In this document: positions 1-7,440 of the stretch, one piece after another
Layout: every line of letters starts with the position of its first letter
Numbering within the stretch: position 1 is the first letter of the stretch
NCBI GenBank assembly: GCA_951800675.1
Contig: CATOKC010000048.1
Span: 1-22,403, forward strand
Direction: 5' to 3'
Source: an uncultured Oscillibacter sp.
GTDB lineage: Bacteria > Bacillota_A > Clostridia > Oscillospirales > Oscillospiraceae
Length of the DNA stretch: 22,403 bases
The notes under the pieces: model-generated
The model's input: the letters and a program-made list of their open reading frames with translations, nothing else
Databases searched by the model: none
Told to the model about the DNA's origin: nothing
Translations under genes and position numbers: made by a program

Positions 1-72
1 CTTGACGCTACGCCGACCCTCGCTTAAAATGTTTTCTTACGTCACCGCCCCATTGAACAGCGCTTTTTTACA

Positions 73-538
73 GTGTTCAGTTTTGTCGAAAAAGCTCTTT
101 TGTCTTTGGTGACTGTTCGTAAATCCTGTATTTGCAAGGGATTCAAGTTGGTGCTTTATGAATGTTCGCCTAACGGTGAGGGAAACATCCGCAAACGCTC
201 AGATGGGCGCCGGGAAGGCCGGTACACCGCTGGCTATAATTCCGAGTCTGGTAAGCGGATCATCAAGAATGTCCTGGGCAGAACTCAGGCGGAAGTCAAA
301 GAGAAGCTGAAGGTGGCTATTGCTGAGGGCCAGCGCCTGGATGTCTCTAAGTCTGGGAATTACTTAGTGGCATCGTGGGTGAGAATGTGGTACGAGGCTT
401 ACGCCGAGCCCAGTATCCGCTCAAATATACGGGAATATTACATGAATTATATCGAGAACCACATCGTTCCGGGCATCGGAAAAATCATGCTGGACAAGCT
501 GACAACCATTCAGATTCAGCGGTTTGCTGATATAGGAA
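73..538 (+). pseudogene. Truncated tyrosine (phage/ICE-type) integrase, N-terminal half only
   Basis: The reading frame, opened at a GTG near 73, contains a typical clostridial integrase N-terminus. An AP2-like arm-binding segment has the motif RKRSDGRREGRYTAGY followed by GKRIIKNVLG and QAEVKEKL. A SAM-like core-binding segment follows (WVRMWYEAYAEPSIR, then HIVPGIGKIMLDKL and TTIQIQRF). The recognisable homology stops at about base 523. The remaining codons to the stop at 588 are unlike the family and run antisense into the 3' end of the DUF401 gene. The catalytic domain (Arg, His-x-x-Arg, Tyr) is absent, so this should be inactive. The true start is uncertain: the 30 or so residues before the AP2-like part do not resemble the family and no good ribosome binding site is visible. 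It marks an old integration or deletion junction beside the catabolic operon. Confidence 0.75.
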
Positions 539-1741
539 TTAAAGAATCAGTGTCAGCAATTGGCCATAGACATAGGCAATCACGCTGAAGGCCACTACAA
601 TGGGCAACGCCCGGATTACCAAGTCTCCCAAGGTTGTCTTGAAGTAGTCCGCCGCGACAAAACTGCAAACGTGGGTGGGCGAAATCTGCATGGCGGCCCA
701 GGCAATGGACATCAACATGATGAGCAGGGGAAGTCCGCCGGTGGGAATAGCGGCCATCGCCATAGGCAGGCAAAGGGCGATCATCGCCTGGGAGCCGCTG
801 ACCACCGTGCCCACAAAGAAAATCAGGGCAAAGGACATGGTAATAGGGATGGGGAACTGAGAAAAAAACTCCGGCAGCATAGATACCACGCCGGTGTGGG
901 TGATGATTCCTTTGAAAAGCATAATGAGGTACATATTCCCCAGCAGAACTGGCTCCACAGCGTCCCGAAGCAAGCCGGGAAGTTCCTGAACACGGAAGCG
1001 TTCTGCCACATAGTCCGCTAAAATTACCAGGGGAGCCGCAATACAGACCGAAAGATCGAAGAAAATAATAATCAAGACCACGGCTGCTAAGGGCCAAAGA
1101 TTTTTGGCCAGGCACAAAGCTTCCTGACTGCGGCGGCCTTCCGCTGGAGGCATCTCGGCCGGCAGCCGCCGCAGATAAACAAAATAGGGCAGAAGGCAGG
1201 CGGCCAGTACCATGGGGAGCATGCCGCACACAAAGAAGCCCGCTTTCGCGCCGCTGAGAGTCAGTGCCAGCAACACTGGGCTGAACGTGGGCAGAAACAT
1301 TTCCGGGATATGGCGGTAGTAGCAGGCCACCAGCATTTTGTCTCGTTTGTCCAAAGCGTCTGCGCAGGTTTGATCCACCATGCCGGCGCACACAGTCATA
1401 ACTGCCGCCGAGGGCAAAAGCCCCAGGATGGCTGGGGAGAGCGCCGCGTTGAGACGCCGGTTCCGCAGAAGGCTGTTGAATGCCCGTTGGGCCTCCTTCA
1501 GGCGGTCGCGCTTCTCCAACATTTTTTGCAGAAACGTGACAAAATAGAAACTTAGCAACACATCAATCGTGTCCCGGGCTGTGGACTGCCGGGCCAGCAC
1601 TTCCAGCGCGGTGAGAAACGGAATTTGAAAGAGCAGGATGGAGGCGATGATTCCGCTGATGATGGCCATGTACAAGGGCCTTTTCAGCCACAAGACCGCA
1701 ACGATTACCAGAAAAACGATGGAAAGACAGTAGATTGGCAC
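539..1741 (-). CDS. DUF401-family integral membrane protein, probable organic-acid permease
   Basis: This 400-residue, very hydrophobic protein has about ten predicted membrane segments. It has the C-terminal ISPTHVCSFVAADYFKTTLGD signature-like region typical of the DUF401 (PF04165/TIGR00529) family, which is distantly related to ArsB/NhaD-type permeases, and its length fits the family. The start is a GTG at 1741, chosen because AAGGAGGT lies about five bases upstream. It is the last gene of the minus-strand operon, 45 bases after the UxaA large-subunit stop. Its function is not established for the family. Position next to LarA and UxaA genes suggests it carries a hydroxy-acid substrate or a product, as a second transporter beside the TRAP system (inference). 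Its 3' end abuts the integrase fragment. Confidence 0.8.
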   Translation of the reverse strand: MPIYCLSIVFLVIVAVLWLKRPLYMAIISGIIASILLFQIPFLTALEVLARQSTARDTIDVLLSFYFVTFLQKMLEKRDRLKEAQRAFNSLLRNRRLNAALSPAILGLLPSAAVMTVCAGMVDQTCADALDKRDKMLVACYYRHIPEMFLPTFSPVLLALTLSGAKAGFFVCGMLPMVLAACLLPYFVYLRRLPAEMPPAEGRRSQEALCLAKNLWPLAAVVLIIIFFDLSVCIAAPLVILADYVAERFRVQELPGLLRDAVEPVLLGNMYLIMLFKGIITHTGVVSMLPEFFSQFPIPITMSFALIFFVGTVVSGSQAMIALCLPMAMAAIPTGGLPLLIMLMSIAWAAMQISPTHVCSFVAADYFKTTLGDLVIRALPIVVAFSVIAYVYGQLLTLIL

Positions 1742-1786
1742 AGGGGACCTCCTTATTTTTTGTGGCTTTCAAGATATCCGCCCGAC

Positions 1787-2956
1787 TCAGATCACGGGAC
1801 CCAGGGTGTAAATATCAATGGAGCTATGATAACCCAGAGTCTCGTTTTTTGTCTGCCGTCCAGAAAGTGTGTCTAAAAGGGCGGCGAAGGACTCTTCGCC
1901 TACCTCTTCAATGCTTTTTTCCCCTGTAATTACAAGGCCGGCGTTGATATCCATGTCATGGGACATGTGGGCGTAGGTGTGGGGATTGCCGCAGATTTTC
2001 AGCACCGGCATGGTGGGAAAGCCTTGGGGAGCGCCCCGTCCCGTAGAGAACATCATGACCTGTGCGCCGGCGGCGGCCATGCCGGTAAGAATTTCCGGCT
2101 CCCGGCCTGGAGTATCCTTGATCCAAAGGCCCTTCCGGTCCCCAATGGCCTCCGGATACTCCAAAATACCCTGGATTGTCCGGGAGCCGCTTTTGACAAT
2201 GGCGCCGAGACTCTTTTCTTCAATGGAAGAAAGGCCGCCGGCGATATTGCCGGGGGTGGGCTGGCCCTTGCGCATGTCGCAGCCCAGGCTTCGGGCGCGG
2301 GCTTCCATCCGCTTCACGATTTCCAATATACGCTCCCCCGTTTGGGGGGTTGCGGCTCGCCGGACCAGCAGGTGCTCACCGCCCAGAAATTCGGTAGTCT
2401 CGCCAAAGACCACAGCCGCACCCAGGTCCGTCAATTTGTCGGCTACATAGCCGATCACGCAGTTGGAGGCCATGCCAGAAGTGGCGTCAGACGCGCCGCA
2501 TTTGATGGACATAACCACCCGGCTTGCGTCCACCAGCTGCCTGCGGAGGCCGGAAACCTCTATAACCAACTCCTGAGCGGCATCAATACCGGCTTTGATG
2601 GCGGCGCTGACGCCGCCCAGTTCTTGAATGTGGATGCTCCGGACTGGTTTCCCGGTTTTTCGAATCTCCTCTTCCAGACGCTGGGTGTCCGTGCCCTCAC
2701 AGCCCAGGCTGACCACTAGGGCCGCCGCTACATTGGGACTTTTTCCAAGGGAGATCAGTGTTTCAGTTACCCGGTCCAGATCCGGGGGAAGCTGGCAGCA
2801 GCCCTGATGATGAAAATAGCCCACCGTGCCTGCCACCTGTCTTGTGATGGCGGAGGCCACATCCCCCGCGCAGGTAACGCTGGGAATGACTGCCACATGA
2901 TTCCGGCAGCCCACCTGCCCATCGGGGCGGACATAGCCCCAAAACTCATATGCCAT
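1787..2956 (-). CDS. UxaA/altronate dehydratase-family large (catalytic) subunit
   Basis: This 389-residue protein matches the C-terminal catalytic part of the UxaA/GarD/SuyB family of iron-dependent hydro-lyases. Visible family motifs are GCCQ (52-55), SLGCEG (83-88), KCGASDATSG (152-161), ETTEFLGGEH (186-195), PTPGN (233-237), FSTGRGAPQG (303-312) and DMDINAG (334-340). The family dehydrates altronate, galactarate and related acids, or eliminates sulfite from sulfolactate; the substrate cannot be read from sequence. The start is the ATG at 2956, not the longer in-frame opening to 3199, because family similarity begins at MAYEFWGYVRPDG and GGAGCG lies just upstream. It overlaps the SAF subunit gene by 11 bases, indicating translational coupling and a two-subunit enzyme. 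Confidence 0.88.
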   Translation of the reverse strand: MAYEFWGYVRPDGQVGCRNHVAVIPSVTCAGDVASAITRQVAGTVGYFHHQGCCQLPPDLDRVTETLISLGKSPNVAAALVVSLGCEGTDTQRLEEEIRKTGKPVRSIHIQELGGVSAAIKAGIDAAQELVIEVSGLRRQLVDASRVVMSIKCGASDATSGMASNCVIGYVADKLTDLGAAVVFGETTEFLGGEHLLVRRAATPQTGERILEIVKRMEARARSLGCDMRKGQPTPGNIAGGLSSIEEKSLGAIVKSGSRTIQGILEYPEAIGDRKGLWIKDTPGREPEILTGMAAAGAQVMMFSTGRGAPQGFPTMPVLKICGNPHTYAHMSHDMDINAGLVITGEKSIEEVGEESFAALLDTLSGRQTKNETLGYHSSIDIYTLGPVI

Positions 2957-3275
2957 GTTGACGCTCCTTTCCCTCTGGCAGGTCTCCCCGCCCCCGCATA
3001 CTGTCCAGATTGTGTATGTGCACATACTCGCCCTTTCGAATATCCCGGGAGGCGACACCGATTCGCTCGCCGTATTTAATGATGTCATCCCCGGAGCGAA
3101 TATCCGCCAGGGCGACTTTGTGGCCGTAAGGCACATCTTTAATAACGCGGAGTGGCTCCTCCGTGCCCTTGGGGTCTCGCAGGACCAGGACGAGTCCATC
3201 GCGGACGTCCTCGGCGAAGATTGTGGCCACGTTGTCTTTTTCGTGGACCTTCAATGCGATTTTCGTTTCTTCCAT
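2946..3275 (-). CDS. UxaA/SuyA-type small subunit (SAF domain)
   Basis: This 109-residue protein consists of one SAF domain as found at the N-terminus of UxaA and in SuyA. Motifs are HEKDNVA (11-17), DVPYGHKVALADI (47-59), GDDIIKYGERIG (62-73) and KGEYVHIHN (81-89); the HIHN histidines are typical of the family. It is expected to pair with the adjacent large subunit to make a complete hydro-lyase. In many bacteria the two parts are fused in one protein; here they are separate, as in sulfolactate sulfo-lyase and in several clostridial altronate dehydratases. ATG at 3275 is preceded by AAAGGAG, which nearly touches the larA stop codon (13-base gap). The C-terminal tail after about residue 92 overlaps the next gene. 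Confidence 0.87.
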   Translation of the reverse strand: MEETKIALKVHEKDNVATIFAEDVRDGLVLVLRDPKGTEEPLRVIKDVPYGHKVALADIRSGDDIIKYGERIGVASRDIRKGEYVHIHNLDSMRGRGDLPEGKERQHGI

Positions 3276-3288
3276 AGATACGCTCCTT

Positions 3289-4563
3289 TCATGGAACGGC
3301 CAACACGGACACGCCGTCTGGAATCACTACCACTCGCGCGTCCGGACCCTTGCGGGCCCTGGCGAGAGACAGCGCCTCGTCGAGTGTGGAGGCGGGAATC
3401 ATGTTGGCCTTTCGTACCAGCTGGTGATCCAGTCCCGTGGTTACTAGGATTACCGTGTGCTTTTTTAAAATTCTTGCGTAGATTTGAGGGCACCACTGCT
3501 CCGGAAGCGTGTGTTCCGGGGAAATAGTGGAGAGATAGGACTCAATGTCCTCCGGCGTGCCCATGGTTATAAGCTTTTCAAAGTATTCGCCGCCCATGCC
3601 GTCCTCACAGGCGCAGCACATAATGATTACGGCACCCTCCTGACAGCAGACCTCTGCCGTGGCCACCGCCTTGGGGGACTGATAAAGGTTTTGATCCAGT
3701 GGATACCCTCCGTTGGAGGTGATAACGATATCGCCAGTTTCCGCTGGGCACTGGGACTGGCGGCGAATGAAGTCCACGCCGGCGTTATGTGCTTTTTCCA
3801 GGTCTCCAGCGAAAGCGGCAATAATGTTTTTCTTTTCTCCGAGGGCCAGATTCAAGATGAATTGCACCTTGGCCCGGCGGGCTGCGGCGGTCATGTCCAA
3901 ATGAATGGGATTTTGCTCCAGCACGCCGGTTTTGGCGAAGGGGCTGGCAATGGCCTGGAAGGAATGGTTTTCCTTGATGGTTCTCTCCGCGCAGATGCCG
4001 GGCAGAATGCTCTTTCTTCCTCCGGAGAAACCGGCGAAGAAATGGGGCTCGATAAAGCCTTCCGTAGCTAGTAAATCGCATTCCGCCGCCAAACGGTGAA
4101 GCAGGAAGCTCGCGCCGGAGGGCAGTGTTCCAAGGTCCACAAAGTCCTCTTCTCGGAAGGCGTTGCTGACTACAATCCGCTCCCGGTCCACGATGGTGTT
4201 GCCAAACATGCGGCGCTGCTCTTCAACCGTGGTGGGGCGGTGAAGGCCTGTGGCAACCAAGATGGTAATTTCCGCGTCTGGCGCACCGGAACGGAGCTGC
4301 TCCAAAAGAATGGGCAGCGTAATTTTGCTCGGGACGGCCCGGGTATGGTCGCTGGTGACCAGGACGATATTCCGCTTTCCTCTGGCCAGCTCTGGCAGGG
4401 TGGGAGTCCCGATGGGATGGGCCAGGGCCTCCCGCACGATGGCGTCCTCCGGCTTGTCCGGGGCCGCATCGTGCATGCGGGGGATCAGCACCGCCTGCAA
4501 ATGGGCTTCCTCTATATGCAATGGGAGGGTTCCCCGGCCATAGGGGATTTGAATTTCCTTCAT
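3289..4563 (-). CDS. larA: LarA-family nickel-dependent 2-hydroxy-acid racemase/epimerase
   Basis: This 424-residue protein has the length and motifs of LarA (DUF2088). Key residues fall at the same numbers as in Lactiplantibacillus plantarum LarA as I recall it: SDHTR with D72 and R75, GLH with H108, EPH with H174, GGRKS with K184 (cofactor tether) and ENH with H200 (nickel ligand). All catalytic positions appear intact. LarA enzymes use a nickel-pincer nucleotide to swap configuration at a 2-hydroxy carbon. Relatives act on lactate, malate, phenyllactate or aldonates, so lactate is not assured. No larB, larC or larE cofactor genes lie in the window. ATG at 4563 follows AAAAAGGAG. The gene heads a tight larA-uxaA(S)-uxaA(L)-DUF401 run and may have its own promoter. 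Operon context points to epimerisation of a sugar acid rather than lactate (inference). Confidence 0.88.
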   Translation of the reverse strand: MKEIQIPYGRGTLPLHIEEAHLQAVLIPRMHDAAPDKPEDAIVREALAHPIGTPTLPELARGKRNIVLVTSDHTRAVPSKITLPILLEQLRSGAPDAEITILVATGLHRPTTVEEQRRMFGNTIVDRERIVVSNAFREEDFVDLGTLPSGASFLLHRLAAECDLLATEGFIEPHFFAGFSGGRKSILPGICAERTIKENHSFQAIASPFAKTGVLEQNPIHLDMTAAARRAKVQFILNLALGEKKNIIAAFAGDLEKAHNAGVDFIRRQSQCPAETGDIVITSNGGYPLDQNLYQSPKAVATAEVCCQEGAVIIMCCACEDGMGGEYFEKLITMGTPEDIESYLSTISPEHTLPEQWCPQIYARILKKHTVILVTTGLDHQLVRKANMIPASTLDEALSLARARKGPDARVVVIPDGVSVLAVP

Positions 4564-4873
4564 TTTTCAACTCCTTTTTCGACGTAGGAAACCAGTTAAA
4601 AACGCACATGCTACGCATTTTCAAGCAAGGGGCCGCGGGGACGCGGAACGTATCGTTGCACACAATAAAGCGTGGCGCCCACGGCGGAGAATCGCCGTAA
4701 AGATCAAAAGGACTTATGTCCTCGTTTGAACACGCCAAGCGATAGCTGACGCGGAGGGAAATCCGCTGGACATTTTCGCTTCTTTCGCATCACGATTTTC
4801 CCGGCGGCGCGCGGCAGGCCGGCCGTTTGAGCGACCGGCCTGCTTCGTATGGGTAAAACCGCTGAAATCCCGC
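4564..4873. other. Structured intercistronic gap between the first dehydratase gene and larA
   Basis: No convincing coding sequence lies in these 310 bases. Three inverted repeats are visible: a 9-bp perfect stem (4814-4822 with 4835-4843, 12-base loop), a 6-bp stem (4681-4686 with 4693-4698) and a 5-bp stem (4709-4713 with 4718-4722) followed on the minus strand by TTTT. None is a textbook terminator. A weak minus-strand promoter candidate for larA has -35 TTGAAA (4619-4624), an 18-base spacer and -10 TTTAAC (4595-4600). The region could separate a transport/dehydratase unit from a larA-uxaA-DUF401 unit, or act as a processing site. Confidence 0.45.
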
Positions 4874-6076
4874 TTACTGAGCGGCGGGGACGTAATCGGA
4901 AACCTCTGTGTGCATGAGGGCTGTCTCAATGGCAAAGTCGGACAGTTCCTGACCAAGGCCCGGGCGGTCGGGCACAATGTATTTGCCGTTAACCGGCTGC
5001 ATCTCATACTTGCCCAGGCGGTTGATGCACTCCTGGGTGGTGCGGAAGTGGTGTTCGTGAATGCCGAAATTAGGGATAGCTGCCTCCAGCTGAAGGGAAG
5101 CCGCATTGGTGATTACCGCGCCGGCCACATGGACTTGGACACGGGCGTCGAACACATGGGCCAGATCCGCGATTTTTTTCAGCTCCGTAATGCCTCCGCA
5201 GTTGCAGGCGTCCGGCTGAATCAGCTGGATGGAGTTGTCCTTGAGGAAATTGTAATATCCCCAGCGGGAATAGATGCGTTCTCCGGCGGCCAAGGGCGTA
5301 CGGACCCGCTGGCGCAGTTCCCGCATCATATCAGGGTTGAGCATGGAGACGGGCTCCTCATAGGCCATCATGCCGTATTTGTCGCACAGCTCGCCAATAC
5401 GGATAGCAGAAGTCAGATCGGTTTGGCAGTGATTCTCCACAATGATGTCTACATCGGGGAATGCCTCCCGAATGGCGGCCATGCGCCGTTCAACCCGGTT
5501 GTACAAAGAGCGGTCGGGGAAACCCTCTTTCAAAAGGTGGGGAATTTTCCGACCTTCGTCATCATAGGTGGTAAAGTCGATTTTTACCGCGTCGTAGCCC
5601 TCACTGACGGCGTGGCGGACAATGTCCACATATTCCCGCACAGCGCCCCAAGGACCGATTTGGGTGGTCCAGCCGAACTGAAGCTGAGAGGCGTAGCACC
5701 GCAGCTCGTCCCGGCATTTGCCGCCCAGCAGCTGGTAGATGGGTACACCCAGAGCCTTGCCTTTGATGTCCATCAGCGCAATATCAATGGCGGACATACC
5801 GGAGAATACCACCACGCCTCCGCCCTGACCCCAGAAGGTTCCCTTCAAAATGGTTTCCCAGATCAGTTCTGTGTTCATGGGGTCCATGCCAATGATATGA
5901 TGGGCCATATCGATAATCATACCATAGGCCGCGGTATAGCCGGTACCATAGGCCACGCCTGCTTCGCCGTCTCCATAAATTCCCTCGTCCGTATAAACGC
6001 GGCAGCAAATTGGATAGCGCGCGCCCCGCTGCTCACCAGCGTCCAGGACCCAGACATCCACCTTTGTTATTTTCAT
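4874..6076 (-). CDS. Enolase-superfamily (MR/MLE) acid-sugar dehydratase, paralogue 1
   Basis: This 400-residue member of the mandelate racemase/muconate lactonising subgroup resembles the galactonate/mannonate-type dehydratases. It has an N-terminal capping domain (about 1-125) and a beta-barrel domain. Likely metal ligands are E214 (IIVENH), E240 (YEEP) and E266 (AGERIYSRW). Likely acid/base residues are H216 in the ENH motif and H316 (QVHVAG) with D289 (IQPD) as partner; K165 lies in the VKID strand. The expected chemistry is anti- or syn-elimination of water from an aldonate to a 2-keto-3-deoxy acid; the substrate stereoisomer is unknown. ATG at 6076 follows a GGAGGAACA-type site. It lies 44 bases after its paralogue and shares roughly half its residues with it, best in the FWGQGG, DIKGK and QLQFGW segments. 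Confidence 0.87.
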   Translation of the reverse strand: MKITKVDVWVLDAGEQRGARYPICCRVYTDEGIYGDGEAGVAYGTGYTAAYGMIIDMAHHIIGMDPMNTELIWETILKGTFWGQGGGVVVFSGMSAIDIALMDIKGKALGVPIYQLLGGKCRDELRCYASQLQFGWTTQIGPWGAVREYVDIVRHAVSEGYDAVKIDFTTYDDEGRKIPHLLKEGFPDRSLYNRVERRMAAIREAFPDVDIIVENHCQTDLTSAIRIGELCDKYGMMAYEEPVSMLNPDMMRELRQRVRTPLAAGERIYSRWGYYNFLKDNSIQLIQPDACNCGGITELKKIADLAHVFDARVQVHVAGAVITNAASLQLEAAIPNFGIHEHHFRTTQECINRLGKYEMQPVNGKYIVPDRPGLGQELSDFAIETALMHTEVSDYVPAAQ

Positions 6077-6120
6077 GCCATTGTTCCTCCTTTATTTTCT
6101 CGGACTGTTTCCATCGTTTT

Positions 6121-7299
6121 TTACTGGATTGTAACCATGTCGCAGTTCCGGAAAGCGGTTTCGCTGAGTTCCTGGCCAAGGCCAGGGAGTTCCGGAAGGG
6201 AGAATCTACCGTTAACTGGCTGGTAGTCATAGACGCAAAGCTCCCGGTTATAGGGGCTAAGGGCATAGGTGTGGTGCTCATGAATGACGAAGTTGGGAAT
6301 GGCGCACTCAAGATGAAGGGCCGCGGCGGTGGAAAGCGGGCTGCCGCAGGCGTGGACCTGCACGCCCACGTCGAAAATATAGGCCATGTCGCAGATTTTT
6401 TTGATCTCTGTAATACCGCCGCAGGTGCCAACATCTGGTTGGATTACCTGGATGGCGTCCTGCTTAAAATATTCGATGTACTGCCAGCGGGTATAGATAC
6501 GCTCGCCATTGGCCACCGGGAGCCCAGTTTCCTCGTGGACAAATTTGGAAAGCTGAGGTGTGGGAGTGGAGGGTTCCTCGAAATAAAAAATATTGTACTT
6601 TTTCACCAGGTTGCCAAGTTGCGCCGCGGACTGGGAATCGGTGAAGGAATGGTTTTCAATAATGATGTCCACATCAGGACCCACGGCCTCCCGGACAGCC
6701 TTGACCCGGTCCTCATACATCCGTAAGTAGGTGGGACTCAAAAGGCCGATACGGTCGGTATCGGTAAAGTTGTCCGCCTCGGGCTTAAAGGTGAAAAAGT
6801 CGATTTTGATGGCGTCATAGCCCTCGGCGACGGCTTTTTTCGCTTCTCGGGCATAGTCTTCGGGCGTCCTTTGGGGAATGATGTCGGGACCCCAGCCGAA
6901 TTGCAGCTGGGAGGCATAGGCACGCAGAGAGTTTCGGCGTTTGCCGCCCAGGAGCTGGTAAATAGGAGCTTTGTAATATTTGCCCTTGATGTCCCAGAGA
7001 GCGATGTCGATGGCAGAGATGCCTGCGAAGATCACCGGCCCACCGTTTTGTCCCCAGAAGGTGGTGCGGTACAGCTTGTCCCAGATAATTTCGTGGTCCA
7101 GGGGGTCCATACCGATGATGAGCTTAGCGAAGTTCTGGACGATGCCGAAGGCTGCGGACTGGGCTTCGCCGTAAGCCAAGGCAGCCTCACCGTCGCCGTA
7201 AATCCCCGCGTCGGTGTGGACACGGCAGACGATGGGCCGCCAATGGCCATTTTTCAGCTTGGTTTTCAGGTGCAGAATTTCTACTTTCGTGATTTTCAT
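6121..7299 (-). CDS. Enolase-superfamily (MR/MLE) acid-sugar dehydratase, paralogue 2
   Basis: This 392-residue paralogue of the neighbouring gene has the same architecture. It starts with the identical MKITKV and shares IYGDGEA, IIGMDP, FWGQNGG, SAIDIALWDIKGK and YASQLQFGW. Likely metal ligands are E215 (IIIENH), E241 (FEEP) and E267 (NGERIYTRW). H217 and H316 (QVHACG) with D289 are the likely acid/base set, and K165 is kept. It differs from paralogue 1 in the loop around residues 135-150 and 170-190 and in the C-terminal loop around 340-352, places that shape substrate choice in this superfamily. This suggests the two enzymes handle different epimers or form a heteromer (inference). ATG at 7299 follows AAGGAGCG. 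It is the first enzyme gene after the TRAP transporter. Confidence 0.87.
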   Translation of the reverse strand: MKITKVEILHLKTKLKNGHWRPIVCRVHTDAGIYGDGEAALAYGEAQSAAFGIVQNFAKLIIGMDPLDHEIIWDKLYRTTFWGQNGGPVIFAGISAIDIALWDIKGKYYKAPIYQLLGGKRRNSLRAYASQLQFGWGPDIIPQRTPEDYAREAKKAVAEGYDAIKIDFFTFKPEADNFTDTDRIGLLSPTYLRMYEDRVKAVREAVGPDVDIIIENHSFTDSQSAAQLGNLVKKYNIFYFEEPSTPTPQLSKFVHEETGLPVANGERIYTRWQYIEYFKQDAIQVIQPDVGTCGGITEIKKICDMAYIFDVGVQVHACGSPLSTAAALHLECAIPNFVIHEHHTYALSPYNRELCVYDYQPVNGRFSLPELPGLGQELSETAFRNCDMVTIQ

Positions 7300-7440
7300 A
7301 AGAACACGCTCCTTATTGTAATAATCAAAGAACTAGATCGGCGGATCTAAACTGCAGGCTTGAAAAGCGACTTCCATTCAAGCGGGCTAAAAATCGGGAG
7401 AGCGCCATTTTACTAGGGCGCGGAGGCGTTTTCAGAAACA
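7300..7440 (-). other. dctM-dehydratase intercistronic region with two short hairpins
   Basis: This 141-base non-coding spacer within the minus-strand operon holds two perfect short stems: 6 bp with a 4-base loop (7334-7339 with 7344-7349) and 7 bp with a 12-base loop (7358-7364 with 7377-7383). Neither has a U-tract, so mRNA processing or stability roles are more likely than termination. A ribosome binding site (AAGGAGCG) for the dehydratase lies at its promoter-distal end. Confidence 0.4.

Noticed and set aside
516..1391. 291-codon minus-strand frame
   Set aside because: A shadow frame of the DUF401 gene; the DUF401 frame has consistent membrane segments and a good start.
1958..2719. 253-codon plus-strand frame
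   Set aside because: Antisense to the UxaA large subunit, whose motifs are continuous on the other strand; composition is not protein-like.
2957..3199. N-terminal extension of the UxaA large subunit
   Set aside because: It overlaps the SAF subunit gene in another frame and has no family similarity; ATG 2956 fits the family start.
3289..4563. Calling the LarA protein a lactate racemase outright
   Set aside because: Catalytic residues define the reaction type but not the substrate, and the neighbours are sugar-acid enzymes.
4910..6226. 438-codon open frame on the plus strand
   Set aside because: It lies antisense across the enolase-type gene, has no family resemblance or ribosome site, and is explained by high GC at third positions of the real gene.
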